This document shows positions 46,902 through 59,226 of a stretch of 64,000 bases of DNA, in pieces. Numbering within the stretch: position 1 is the first letter of the stretch; each line of letters opens with the position of its first letter. The stretch spans positions 113,613,369 through 113,677,368 of the forward strand of contig CM060843.1 in NCBI GenBank assembly GCA_030762175.1, written 5' to 3'. A program made the translations under genes and the position numbers. The notes beneath the pieces are model-generated. The model had not been told where the DNA came from and searched no databases. It saw only the letters and a program-made list of their open reading frames with translations. This DNA comes from Metallyticus violacea. Its lineage: Eukaryota; Arthropoda; Insecta; Mantodea; Metallyticidae.

Positions 46902-47538
46902 AAAACATAACGTCACTTTGTGCAGGGAGGAAAACTGGCTTTTCATTATACAATAAAATAAGCCAAATTGAACATATGCGTAGATGTTATCGATGAAAGA
47001 ACTATTTAAATAGTAAAAATCTTCAGGTACTAACATGGATCATTCAAATAAAATACTTGGATTTACATGAACGGAACATATTTTATTATTACCTCACGTA
47101 TATGTTCACCAAATATAGCTAATCGCTACTTAGATAGTGTTCCTAAAATGCCTTACCCTTATAATAATGCAAGATTCCAACGGCCAGCAAGTTTCTCTAC
47201 ATCCTTCTCAAAGTATATGTAAATAATATGGAAAGAGTTTGCCTATTATGATTGTTTTTACTTTCGGTGTTATTTTTAAAACATTTTACTAAGAGCATAA
47301 TGTTACTGCTTTAGCAAATGTAAACAATGTTGGAAAAATAAAAATGCGAAGAAATATTTAACGTTACATTTTACTTGTGTTTCAAAATATTGGGTATCAA
47401 CGACTGCTAAGGGGAGATATTGTAATGAAAGGAAGATCTATATTAGAAAATTTATAATAGTTAATGCATAATAATTAAATATAACCAGTTAACTTGTGGA
47501 ATAATACCAAAATGCATGCAAAAAGATGTAATTGACTT

Positions 47539-47805
47539 TTTTAATGTTGTTTAATGCCCGTTTTTATTACTGAGGCACCACAGGCGGTGGACCCTGATGA
47601 TAAATGAGATGAAATGATATATTGGGAAAGGCTTTTTAAGGAAGGAAACGTTCCAGACTTGAGTACCTCCCCACCAATTGCCATTTATGAAGACTGAGGG
47701 AACCTGGGATAAACCTTAGTCAGGGCGGATGGTCCTTGCGGGAATGGAACCCCGGACCTCCCGCTCATGAGTGCGCGCCTTAACGACCTCGGCTGCCTGT
47801 GGCGG
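47539..47805 (-). mobile_element. tRNA-derived SINE (SINE-1) with perfect target-site duplication
   Basis: On the minus strand the head has an A box with AGGTCGTTAAGGCGC and a changed B box (GGTTCCATTCCC). The body and the tail (plus strand TTTAATGCCCGTTTTTATTA) are complete. Perfect 12-bp duplications TGTAATTGACTT lie at 47527-47538 and 47806-47817. Confidence 0.93.
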
Positions 47806-47817
47806 TGTAATTGACTT

Positions 47818-50130
47818 ACACAGCACACTTCGATTTCTCCAAACTTAAGACGTTTATGTAACCTTTCGGATATTCTTTATATACATTTATGCCAAAATTT
47901 CTAATCCCAATATAATTTTAACATTGTATTAAAGTCAATTAATTTAAATTTGATGATCTGTTTTGCTAAATTTTATTCCTACACATCATTTAACTCTAAA
48001 ACACATTATTAATATTACATTTTCATTGTTGTGTTAACTAACTTGCTAACTTCTAGTTTCATTCATAGATTCAATTACTGAAAGTCAACAGTTGTTATAA
48101 GCATCAAGGAAAAGTTACATTATAATACACAAGAAATGTTATTTTTAAAGACAAACTTGCTTTTTCATCATTGTGTAGAGTAGCAATTATCTAGCCTAAG
48201 TTTTCATTTTTGAAAACATTTCAGAAAAGGTTTAAAATTATATTTTGAATACATACTATAACAATGACTTGAAATTCTCATATGAAAAATAGTGAATAAA
48301 CGTACACTCAAAACTTATGTTTTTTAGAACTATAAGCAGGTATGTAAAATAATTTTATAACGCCCTCTTGGTCTCTCTGGTAGGGTACATGCAGCGTATT
48401 GCAAGAGTATATAAGCAAATAATTGTGCTTTCCTGAAATACTTTGTTTATGCCCTTAAATGCATTTCATATTTCCAAAGCACTTCCTTTATAGTGTCATA
48501 ACTAAACATTTGATTACAATATTAAATACATACCTAAAGGGACAGAGAATATATAGTGGCTCTAATTTTCATTTTAAGTTCTACAATCGGGAATCACGCC
48601 AGGATAATAGAAGCATGTATACTTTGCTTTTGGATGGATTATGAAAATGGTTACAAATAAAAGCTCCAAAGACTTCATAAGAAGTGCAGGTTTTAATTCA
48701 GATCAATTTTACTCCCTAGAGACCAGCACACACAGAGAACCTAATCACATCACAAGGTTTTACACAGAAAGAATGTTCTCTTGGCATAGCGTAACAATAC
48801 GAGGGTAATATCATTTAACCTAAAACTTTAAGCATACAAGCTCTTACAATATATAAACAAAAGAATAAAAGCAAGGACACTTAAAACACAAATAAACGTT
48901 CAAAAATGATTATTGAAACTTAATAACAAACAACGACTGTCATTTTCTGACAACAACGCTTGGAAATACCCAACAAGTTGGTCGATATATCCAATAATTC
49001 AATGCCTATTTTAGCCGACTGCGTACTGTTAGTCTACCTTATCACAGTATTAATCTGAAGAATATTATTGAATCAAGAAATGTGCATAGTAGTATAACAT
49101 AGACGAACGGAACTATTTATTGAAAACAGAATAACTTACAATAACAAAATAATACAGAAAACATTCTTTTCATCCACTATTAAGTGCATGCACGCGATAT
49201 ATAAAATTAATAATAGAATATCGTCATGTTCCACGAAGTTGAAGAGAAAACGACGTCCTATGGGGATTAACTAACTAAATGTATAACTACATGGTCATTA
49301 TCACACTCATTTGGCTAGGAAGATGAGAGGAATTTTGTTAAATTGGACACATGCAATTCAATAAATTTCATTATAAATGTATTCCTTATTACAATTTACC
49401 AAAAATTTACAGTTACGAAATATCTGATTTAAATGACTTTCACGTGGTGTTCTTGAACTGAATGGAAGGAAGATGTGACAAGATTTCCGTTCTCCTTGGG
49501 AGTCCTGTTTTAACGCTCGTTACTCACCCTCACTTAATTGCTACAAAGGTGGGGAAATTCCAAACCTCCAATCACGTTGAAGCATAGGATCATTTGTTTG
49601 CAGAAATTTCCAATAATTCTACATCAACAAACCACAACACTCTAAACAATTACGTCACAATATTTTATGTCTATTCTTATACGCCATCCTTGGTAGTCTT
49701 TCTTAAAAAAGGTGTCTCACTCTAGAAGTGGACCACTCCTTGTAATATTAGTTGTTATATTTATTTTCGAAATAAAGGATGACCGGCTCATATATAATAT
49801 TTTTCTTAGTGTCCACTTCAACAGATTGATACTCTTGAGCCCCCATAGCGCACTGTGGGAACTATAATTTCTGCTTTGCCTCTTTATATATGGAAATAAT
49901 TTTATTTTACGATTACTGCCTGCCTGATGTAGAACTCGAGAATATATGATTGCAAAATAAAAGTGTTAATAAAAGCTATTAACTTATTTGGGTTATATTC
50001 AATATATAGTTTTTATCAGTTTTAAGTGTATACATAGCTTTTATATTTTCAATGTCGTTAATTTGTAGTTTGAGCATTGTACCAATGTTCCAAAATAATT
50101 TATTTGATCGATTGTGGCTAACATAGCATA

Positions 50131-50131
<1 letters not shown>
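47818..50131. other. AT-rich non-coding stretch
   Basis: I recognise no gene, RNA gene or repeat family here. Confidence 0.5.

Positions 50132-50174
<43 letters not shown>
50132..50174. repeat. (ATT)n microsatellite
   Basis: About 14 uninterrupted units. Confidence 0.97.
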
Positions 50175-50176
<2 letters not shown>

Positions 50177-52326
50177 TTCCATTTTCAAGAGCTTCGAAAG
50201 CAAAATCTTTTAGAAGCACAGGAATTATGTCAGCTTCTGAGAGAGTAGATACAAATATAAACACCTGATCTCTTTAGAAAACACGATTATGGAAATTGAA
50301 ACCAGAATGCTATCACCTGAGGCAACTCTAGGCACTTTAGTTTATTAGAATTTAATCTGACTGGCTGAAAATCTTAATCAGAGATACAATCATCTTGTCC
50401 GTCACCATACAGTAATCTCCTTGTTATTTGTGAAACTACATGGAAGCACTTCATTAAAATTAAATCTGCGGGGTGGTTTTTGTTGCGTATTCTTCCGTTT
50501 TCATTTAACGCCCCACAAACTGAGAATTTATGGTGGTGATGAAACTTGAATTCTTAGCGCAGTGTTTGGGGACTAGGGGCTAGTAACTTGGTTGTTGCAT
50601 CCAGCAACAAGCGATTTATAGCTTCACTCCGAAAAAGCCGTTTAATTTACAGTGGGGACACAAAAGTGGGCGGCAGGTTCGACGACGTTGGGAATATTGG
50701 GGGAGACGCTTCTGTTTCCTCGTTTGTTTCCGCGTAATGAGTCTGTAATTTAGACTTTGCAATTGCGCGTCCTTTAGTACCTAGTTGACAGCAAACCAGG
50801 CTTGTGTTTACGTTATGTGAATTGGATACCTAACATATGTCTTTATTTCAGTGGCGTGCAAAAACTGTTGTTAGAACTCTTGCACAAGATGCATATAGCG
50901 ACTATATTGTCTCAGAGGCATTGCTAATGAATCACCATAGATACGAATTAACAAAGAATGAAACTGAACCTTAGCACATTTAAAACACGGAAAAGATAAT
51001 TGATGTAACCTGTATGAGATTAAGGTAGTTGTAGTTTTTAATTGTTTAATAAATTTGGTTGTTAGCAAGTAAGTGTACAAATATATTCATTGCCACCATT
51101 TTATAAAAACACAAAAGACATCAGCTGTTTTTGTTTCTACTCTTCTTTTAGGCTTTCGCTTATTAATAAGATTACACTTATGACATTTAAATATGCAATT
51201 TATTAAGCATTGAGTTATTAATTAATATTAAATTAATATTTAACATTTGAAATAATGTTAAGTGGATTTTTCTAAACTCTTTATATCAACAGTAATGTAG
51301 CAAATAAACAGAAATAAAGAACGCGGTTGCCTAATTTGCTTATTTCAAGTAATGTTATGACGTATTCATTTATATTCTGATATCTATGGCTGTAGATTAA
51401 ATTTGCTGTTACATGCGCCTTGTAGCATAAAGCAAAAGCAACTTCACGTTAATATAGTATATGCAAAAATGTTAGTTAGTATGTGAAAAAGTATTAAGCT
51501 CATGTAAAAGAATCTCATCTGAAGAGCTCTAATCGATTACGAGAAAACATTCTCAAAGCCAACCACAAAAAAGGTTTTAAGATAAGATTACCCAGAAAAT
51601 ATAAAATTCCACATACATTTTTTAAATTTTTCCCTTTGTCTAGCTTTTAAACAAACTTGTCAATAAATGCGCTCATTGTAAAGGATTATACTTTTAGATA
51701 TTTTAGGAGTCATTTTTATCATATTATAACATTTCATTAAATGCAGAACTTTAATATTCTGTTAAACCAGAATTATATATCTTTTTGGAAGATTTTGTAA
51801 ATTTACTGGATAAATCAAATAATTGATCTTGCTTTTAATGGGGTTAATTTTTTTTAAAACATTTATTGGGTTTACTAATTTACTTAAGTGCTTTATTACA
51901 AACATTTGATTAATAGCAAATTTGATTTTGTAGCATTAATATTTTATTTACATTTTATCAAATAGCCAATATTTGATAAATGTGATATTCGGTATAATTT
52001 GGCAATAACTTGAATGTAGATAAAAGCTAACGGAGAGGAAAAAAAAAAATAAGGAACATTTATACAAGAGCGCGTAAGCAGTAAACGAAAAAATTAAAGT
52101 AAAGAGTACAAAAATGATTGAAATGCGTATAGAAAGGGAAAAATCAAAATGGAAAGAAAATAGAAATGAGAAACATATGAATGAACGAGGACAGAGAAAA
52201 AAAGGAGAAATGTTGGTGAACGATACCAAAGAAATTAGAAATATGGTATTCAGGGGGAAAAAATGAAAAAATAAAGTAACGGTGTTTAGCTATAAATCGT
52301 GTCCATTAAAGCGGCTTAGAATGGCA
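50175..52326. other. AT-rich non-coding stretch
   Basis: 50470-50830 is GC-richer and unassigned. 52030-52310 is strongly purine-rich on the plus strand. No gene is recognised. Confidence 0.5.
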
Positions 52327-52412
52327 ACCACGTTTGGCTCCAAATTTTGAAGCGGTTTAGAGGGTTCTGTTATCGTCCAGTGACCTCACATTGTAATGCC
52401 AAATTTGAAGTG
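52327..52412. repeat. two units of a ~30-bp motif shared with 59.1 kb
   Basis: ACGTTTGGCTCCAAATTTTG then AAGCGGTTTA (about 52330-52360) and ACATTGTAATGCCAAATTTG then AAGTG (52388-52412) match the paired motif at 59085-59152. The reverse complement, ending near CAAT/CAACGT, resembles the region of an LTR retrotransposon where the LTR meets its primer-binding site (TGGCGCCCAACGTGGG in many arthropod Gypsy elements). No LTR or gag/pol sequence was recognised, so the identity is open. Confidence 0.55.
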
Positions 52413-52626
52413 ATTGATTGTTGTTGTTACCAACGCTTCAATGACAACAGTTTCTCATGGTGAATTTGGCTATTTTGTTGACTCAACGGAACTGGGAAAG
52501 GAATTCAATGGTGTAAATGAGTATGCGATTCGTGATAATACCTGTTGGTATTTTATTATGGTCAAAACCTTTCACGCTCTCTTGTGCTTTTCTTGCGATA
52601 GATTTAGCTACCCCAATACCAACTTA

Positions 52627-52830
52627 TTTGTCGCGTGTGAAACTTATAAATGAGTGCCGCTGCGGGTGAAACTAAAAGTCGAACTTATAATGAGTACTGA
52701 GAACTGTATGTATCTTGCCGCGTGTAGATCTATAACTGAGTCTTGCTTCTTGCTTCTTCCAATGCGTCTTGCGTCGTGTAGAACTTGAGACTGCCTATCT
52801 CGCCGCGTGTAGAACTTAGGACTGCCTCTG
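52627..52830 (+). repeat. degenerate ~30-36-bp tandem repeat
   Basis: At least four units share CGCGTGTAGAACTTAGGACT-like cores at about 52630, 52716, 52773 and 52802, with a decayed one near 52670. The best-kept pair is GTCGTGTAGAACTTGAGACT and CCGCGTGTAGAACTTAGGAC. It is GC-richer than its surroundings and has an irregular period. Confidence 0.7.
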
Positions 52831-53393
52831 CGAACTGAATGCTCCAGCGGAGCAACCGCCTCCTATATATGTTAAATTCAAATCAAAAATCGTTGGTTAA
52901 GAAAAGCTAAAAGACACTCGCTGCCCCTTTTAAAAAACAAAAAAGGGAGGCTTCGTATGTGACCGTCTAGTTAACTTCTGAATAGAGGTTCTATGACTCT
53001 TTTGTTGACTTTCCTAGCTACCGTAACTAAATAATCAAGGTGCGTTCTCTTTTTGTGGACATTCAACTCGCGTGTTAGCATTATACCGTATTATACATAT
53101 ATGATATCCACATTACTATTCTGATTGTGCTTACATAAATATACATTATAATTATATTTCAGTGGGGCAGATCGGAGGAACTGTTTCACCACTCATATCA
53201 TTCATTACGTCTCAGTTATAAGACGCATGCTCTGCTTCCCAAAGCATGTATAGTTCTCATCTTATAGAAGATGTTGCAGTTGTCGCTCTTCCTCTGCTAT
53301 ATAACATCGTATTGGTAATCATTCAGTCACCGTAATTATTGTTTTCTTTATACTCCGCAATTCCAGTTATTGTGTTAATTGTATTTATTTATT
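52831..53393. other. unassigned stretch
   Basis: I recognise nothing here, apart from a poly-A/AAAAGGG patch near 52930. Confidence 0.45.
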
Positions 53394-53422
53394 TTGGTAG
53401 AGCTTCTCCTGCGCTCTACCAA
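53394..53422. repeat. perfect 10-bp stem with 9-base loop
   Basis: TTGGTAGAGC and GCTCTACCAA pair exactly. The arm sequence resembles a tRNA A box (GTTGGTAGAGC) facing its own reverse complement. No T-run follows, so there is no sign of a Pol III terminator at this point. Confidence 0.75.
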
Positions 53423-54509
53423 TCTAATAATAATTATTTGAAGTTATAGCGACGATTCCATAGGTGCTGATATAAAACGCAGCCTTAATTTTATGGCGAT
53501 CATTAAATATTTGTGCCAAATAGAAGTTTCATTGATACAAATGTTTTCTTGTGCTCTTTTGTTTTTCACTGAGTCATTAGATTCAAATATATTTAAAATA
53601 ACGTTTAAACACACCAAAATGCGTTGCTCTAGAGTCAGCTGTATAACAGCGAGAACAAGTTCAGAAAGTAGCGTTCAAGGGGGACAGTAAGGCAGAGGAC
53701 TAAGCACAGGTGCCGTGCAGGAGCAGGATGGAAAAATACAAGCAAATCGATTGCAAAGAAATAAAGCAGGAAGGTACAAATACATAGCAAACTTTCACAA
53801 ATTTGGTATTATATATAATCAGCCGTTACACTCTCTTCACGTACTAGACCATTAGTTTGCTTATTTATCATTGGAATAAAGGTGTGCTGTTTATTCTTTG
53901 TCATTATACATGTATGATTTTGTTTCACAGCTGCTTTGTGATGGATAGCTTAAAGCTGTATGTAATTTTTACTCTTCCTTTGTTGAATGTGAATGCCTAG
54001 CTGTAGTGAGAGATTTAATGCCTGTTTTCTGTAACAGTTTTTTTAACCCAGTAGATCTGTTTAGATTCAAATATGATGGATGCAAATAATCTATTGTCAG
54101 CAAGTTTCAAACTGGTGCAATTGTATTTTAGGATTCCATGCAGTTAACTTTTGTAATAGAGAGACAAATGAATTGCTTTGAAAATTGCTGGCCTTCAGTA
54201 GTTCAGTTTTCATTCCAACTATAAGCATAATTTTTATTAATGTTTTAGGTAAAGTTTAAATACTTATAAACCACGCAGTTCGATTAACGAGGATTGAAAT
54301 CTATTAAAATAATTTTTCCTTATAGCAATGCATAATACTGTCACAGCCTAATTGAAGATCCACTCGCTTTTATCACATTTGATCCTAGCTATTACTAACA
54401 CCTGGCCGGACATGGGGACGAGCTTATCCCTTCAATTCAATTAAATGTTGGGCATCCCTACCTAAAAGCAGTAAAAGAACAAGAATGTAATAGAACCAAG
54501 GTATTGATT
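53423..54509. other. AT-rich non-coding stretch
   Basis: I recognise no feature here. Confidence 0.5.
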
Positions 54510-54521
54510 TACCGTTACACA

Positions 54522-54783
54522 CCCCCAAGGGTGGCCAGGCGCGGACTCGTGAGTGGGAGGTCTGGGGTTCGAATCCCACCAGGACCGTCCTCCCTGACTG
54601 GGTTTTTTCCAGGTTTTTCTCAGTCCTCATAATTGGCAAATGCCGGGGAGGTACCCTAATCTTAGGCCTGGAACGCTTCCTTCCTTAAAATATATCCCCA
54701 ATATATCATTTCATCTCATGTATCATCAGTGTCCAGCGCCTGTTATGCCTCTTTAGTAAAAACGGGCGTTAAACACTACTCTA
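54522..54783 (+). mobile_element. tRNA-derived SINE (SINE-1) with A-box deletion and target-site duplication
   Basis: The head reads GGGTGGCCAGGCGCGGACTC: about 11 bp of the A box (GAGGTCGTTAA) are missing, while the B box GGTTCGAATCC is perfect. The body and GGGCGTTAAACAC tail are complete. Perfect 12-bp duplications TACCGTTACACA lie at 54510-54521 and 54784-54795. Confidence 0.93.
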
Positions 54784-54866
54784 CTCTACCGTTACACAAA
54801 CTTAAAATCAAAACAGAGTTATTTCATTGCAAACAGGTTGCTATTACATTACTTTATTGCTTATCA

Positions 54867-55050
54867 TTAGGGCGGCCCATCGGAGCATGTGGCGTAACGT
54901 CTTTTTACTTCGAAGTTTCGCACTCACCTCCACGCTAAAACACCCAAGAATATCTCTCTATTCACATGCGCAGACATATCAATTATATTTTCATCACGTG
55001 TTTTCTGCAACCCTCACGTTCAAACACGCGTATCTGGCATGGAATAAACA
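54867..55050 (+). repeat. unnamed dispersed repeat, copy 1 (inverted partner at 56.1 kb)
   Basis: It begins AGGGCGGCCCATCGGAGCAT and ends CAAACACGCGTATCTGG. It is collinear over ~180 bp with the reverse complement of 56055-56236, with shared blocks CTTCGAAGT, CACGCTAAAAC, ATATCTCTCTAT and CATGCGCAGACA. The similarity is clear but diverged, with indels. Both arms are GC-richer than their flanks. No coding motif was recognised. Confidence 0.78.
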
Positions 55051-56054
55051 AATCTACCGCCTAGTCTATGTGATTTCAACGTAGTGCTTGTAAAACATAT
55101 ATCCTTAACCTTAATCAACGTCTTCGGTCATTACAAAAACAAAATACAAAATGTACGACATTATTGTTTCATTAAAAAAAAAATCATAAATTTTTAGGAA
55201 GCTACTCTAGGCCTCACTTCTTTACATAACATTTAATAGTAGTTTATGTTATATTTAGTTCACTCAATGCTCCGCTAAAGTGACGAAAACATGAGAGTTT
55301 TGAACCGCTTGCACCCAAATAAAATTGTGGACACTATTTGCAAATCATAGAAAAATAATATCACCGCGCCGAAATAGTTGAGGGAGTAACAGTGTTTCTT
55401 CCACACTTTAGTTGAATAGACTAACAGCAGAAATTGAATTTAATAATAAAATGGATGCCACAAAGTCAGGTGACTTTTTATCAAAGTGTAGTCGCTGTCA
55501 CTGGATGTGCACTGATATTCACGAACAAACACCAAAGTACATCAAATCAAAATGTACTATGCTCCAGAGCACAATAGCTATAACCTTCAACATCCGCTAA
55601 AACACAATCTATACATATCATACTCAATATTAAGCAATCATTATTCCCATACCAAAATACAACATACAAATTATAAATTCTATCATCAAACCAGAAAAAA
55701 GGTATTCTACGATTTATTTTCATTATTTTGCTTTTTATGCCTACATTAGCTTTAATTTTTTGTCTTTTTTAGCAAATCAGATCATAATTTTCCGGGTTGT
55801 AGCTACCTGGTATTGCTGCAAGGCTGGAGATATCTGAAACATGCTTATAAGATAGCAAAGTATATATCTGAAATCGTTGTGATGTACTAAGTAAACATCA
55901 CTCAAAAAAATACCAAGATACAACATACATCCAAAAGGGTTTATTCCGTTATCTCTGTCGAGGCGAGCGCATTTCAGCGACCACGCCGAGAGACCCCTAT
56001 TCACTTATTATAAATGAGACCATAGAAAATACATCCACATTCATAGATCGGCGG
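55051..56054. other. spacer between the inverted repeats
   Basis: About 1 kb of AT-rich sequence with no recognised gene. The segment 55940-56000 is GC-richer. Confidence 0.5.
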
Positions 56055-56236
56055 CGATACACAGATACGTGAGTTTGAGCATGGGGGGGGGGGGGCAGAA
56101 AGTGCGTGATGAGAGTAGTGTAATGTGTCTGCGCATGCGTATAGAGAGATACGTTGGGTTTTAGCATGGGTATTTGCGGAGTAGAGACTTCGAAGGAGAA
56201 GGACGTAACGGCACATGCTTCGGTGAACCGCCCTGA
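56055..56236 (-). repeat. unnamed dispersed repeat, copy 2
   Basis: This is the inverted partner of 54867-55050. On the minus strand it opens AGGGCGGTTCACCGAAGCAT, and a similar opening, GAGCGGTTCACCGACGAAGC, occurs at 59203-59221. It contains a run of 13 G at 56083-56095 and TGCGCATGCGT near 56133. Confidence 0.78.
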
Positions 56237-56856
56237 GCGGCACTGAGCTAATAGCCCTGCATATGTTGATGGTCCCGGATATCATTGGCAGAGACAAGGC
56301 ATGTCGAAAGAAGTAGTACATGAGCTGATTCCATTTCTGTTAGTTCTGGTTTTGTTAATACGAGCAAACCTTCACCAGACCATCCTCTATCACTGTTTCG
56401 GTATATCTGTTTTCCTACATATTTTCCACATGATGTTTCTAACTTTGTTCTATATACTTTTAATATGTTGGGAATAGCAGAAAGGTTATAGCCTATGTGG
56501 GTTTTGTAATTCAATTGCTATAATGGACTTTTGAAGTCACTAAAGACTAGTTGAACAAACCCAATGCCGTGTATTGATCTAGAATTCAGAGATAATTATT
56601 TCTCCATGATATGTGATCAAATTTGCATAACTGTCATTAAATTGACGAATCAATTAGAGACGAAAAGCACCATGAAGTAAAACTACATAAAGAGTGACAT
56701 CGCCGCCTAATTATGATGAACTATGACAGAGTTAAGGTAAAGGAAAATTATTTTAGATTCCTATACTTAAAACTATCCCAAATCTAATCTAATAAGTTTT
56801 TCGTAAATCGAAATTAGCAATGAATATGTTTAAACCTGAAATGCACGAAAATAGGC
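56237..56856. other. unassigned stretch
   Basis: An 88-codon minus-strand frame (56248-56514) has no motif. Nothing else is recognised. Confidence 0.45.
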
Positions 56857-56884
56857 GTGACGTAAGCTACGTGACGTAAGCTAC
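56857..56884. promoter_or_regulatory. perfect 14-bp tandem with two CRE-like sites
   Basis: GTGACGTAAGCTAC occurs twice in a row. Each unit contains TGACGTAA, a half-variant of the cAMP-response/bZIP site TGACGTCA. A chance duplication is equally possible, because no promoter or exon is recognised nearby. Confidence 0.4.
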
Positions 56885-59084
56885 ATAACAAGAATAAATT
56901 TAAGGTGCAAAATTATGTTTGGAAAGGGAAATAAAAGGTTCTGATAATATATACAAAAGTTTAAAATTTTTCTTATAAAATACATTTATTCAGGTGTAAA
57001 TCAATCACATTACTATTCAAAACTAGCAAAAAACATAAAGTAACCTTTATCTAGGAAGTATACTGTTTTTCAAGCAGTTTGTTACACTGAATTACCGACA
57101 ACGTTTCTAAATTTTCGAATGAAAGTCACTGGCGCTTTCAGCTCAGAAAACACTTACATACGAAAACTTCGCTCTACATCTACTGAAGCCAATGGAGCAT
57201 ATTTTGTAAACACATGGAAAGGGAGTTCAGCGGAAGTGCAAAGGCTTCCACATTCGGATTGTTTCTCAAAATGAATTTCGTCGGTTGTTCCTCACAGTGA
57301 ACTTTTGGCATGGTAAAGTACTCCGACTACAAAAACAAACACAATCAAGTAGAGCACCTAGAATGTTGGATTTGAGTGTTCTTTACATAGAACGTGCGCG
57401 GACCGCGCAGAGATCTGGGATTCTGGCGAATAGTTTTAATTGGAATTTGTTTTTTCTCTTGATACATTAACTTGGACATTATTAGGGGTGCAAATTTGAA
57501 AATATGGAGTATTATAACTCTCGTTTTGTCTATTAACTGAGAATATAGAATTATAGCTAGCTGCCCAATGAAATTCAATAAAAATGAAAATAATTTATTT
57601 TTCGTTCATTTTTAACAAAAATAAAAAAGTTTAAAAAAGGTGCTGATACATCAAAGAAGGGGTCAAAAGGGAATTAAATATAAAACAATTTTGAAAGGAT
57701 GCAAAAAGATGGAAAAAAAAATGTGTCTATTTCCCTTCATGTCATCTCCTAAAATAAAAAAATTTAATGATTGGTATGAAAGCAACTATATTTTTGCAAA
57801 GATGCTGCACCTTAAAGCCCATTTCTTATGATAATATTGCGATATAGGTGGGAGACTGCCCCTTTTGTTCGGTTCGTCAACAGAAAAGTAACCACTTAAT
57901 TAATGTTAATACCTAATCCTTTTTTCCAATTGGTTTTTGATCTCGCTGAAAACCAATAGCTGTGGTTTTGAAACAAAATTTGTGTCATGAAGCAACTTGA
58001 CTTCAATAACCAATAACTTGAATAAACAAAGATGAACAAAATGCTTTGCACGCCGCTGACTCAGTCCATTTCAGTACAGCCGTTTTGCGGCTTTCTCTCT
58101 CTCTTACAGTCTCATATATACGAGCGCGCGTCAAAGCTTAAGCGCGTATTCTGCAGAAGCCATTTTGAAGAAAATATTGCCCACTTCCGCCAGAAAACGA
58201 GGCAGTGTTACAGCCTAAGGAATGGAACGAACAATTTTGGTTTTGGGCGGAACGGTATGCACAGTTAATATTGTTCATGTCCTCTAACCCCGCTATTTAT
58301 TTACGTTTCGTTTGGTTTTAATTCCTGCTGCTGACAAAGATACATGTGCAGCATAGGAGTTTGAGTACTTTCATTAGACGCTATAGTTTGTCGTTTCTGC
58401 TAACTAACCTAGCCTCCAAATTATTCTCTTTGTGATTCAAATGGATTCTTTCTTTACACAATGGGAATCGGCGTTATATGTCTACTTTATTTAAGAGAAG
58501 ATATCTGTGTTTTACATTAGAAAATACATTTTGCCACATTTAAAAAAAACTACAGGGTGAAGGTTCTTAATCCTTTTACACTATGTGCAATAATATTAGC
58601 GCATTATTGTATTTTGTCTGTTTCTAACTGTTTTATGGAAGACAGCTTTAAAAATAATGCATCAAAGTAGGGATTTTTTTTATCAGATATCGTTGTGTAT
58701 TAAAACGAACTGTATATATGTTTTAAGATCCTTATAAACACTATATTATGGAAATAGTTTTTAAATTATATAAAAAACCAGTTAATAATTCAAAATAAAC
58801 GCAGTACATTTTCCGTATATCTTTACCATACCCTTTTGTACTATTTATTAAAGCCTAGCTTCGTAATAAAAGTCTTTTTCCTTAGTTAGGATGTTAAAAG
58901 CAATTAAAATTCAGACATGTGCTGACTATTCTGACATGTGCTGCAGTTCTTGAGAAAACGGTACATGAAAATGCTCCTCTATTTTAAACAATTGTCACCT
59001 TAAAATATTTCATAAAATAATATATAAATCAAATAGAAAATATTTAATCATATGAAGCGTTATATCGTAGCGGCCGCACATTGG
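56885..59084. other. AT-rich non-coding stretch
   Basis: 58030-58260 is GC-richer and includes an AP-1-like TGACTCAG near 58058 and a 78-codon plus frame without a firm domain. No gene is recognised. Confidence 0.45.
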
Positions 59085-59226
59085 GGTGCCAAATTTGAAG
59101 TGTTATGTGTGTGGTGTATCGAGCCGTACGTTGGGTGACACAATTCGAAACGTTAGTCTTTTTAAGTTAGCGCATCTAAAATAAATGCAACCACCTACGC
59201 TTCGTCGGTGAACCGCTCTCAGAGAA
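59085..59226 (-). repeat. paired LTR-end-like motifs plus repeat-family opening
   Basis: GCCGCACATTGGGGTGCCAA and GCCGTACGTTGGGTGACACA begin two related ~33-bp units (about 59092 and 59123). The first is nearly identical to 52388-52412. Further on, 59203-59221 is the reverse complement of GAGCGGTTCACCG, the opening of the repeat at 56236. The grouping suggests one decayed element read on the minus strand, perhaps an LTR element, but no coding sequence supports this. Confidence 0.5.

Noticed and set aside
52414..52653. 79-codon plus-strand frame as a gene
   Set aside because: Lies within the dispersed-repeat region, has no domain, and ends in the tandem array.
52627..52830. CRISPR-like array
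   Set aside because: Units are degenerate, spacing is irregular, there are no unique constant-length spacers, and the window is eukaryotic.
58032..58268. Possible THAP-type finger (FCRSHFEEN)
   Set aside because: Only the C-X2-H half resembles the domain. The first cysteine pair and the conserved tryptophan and AVPTIF-type box are missing.
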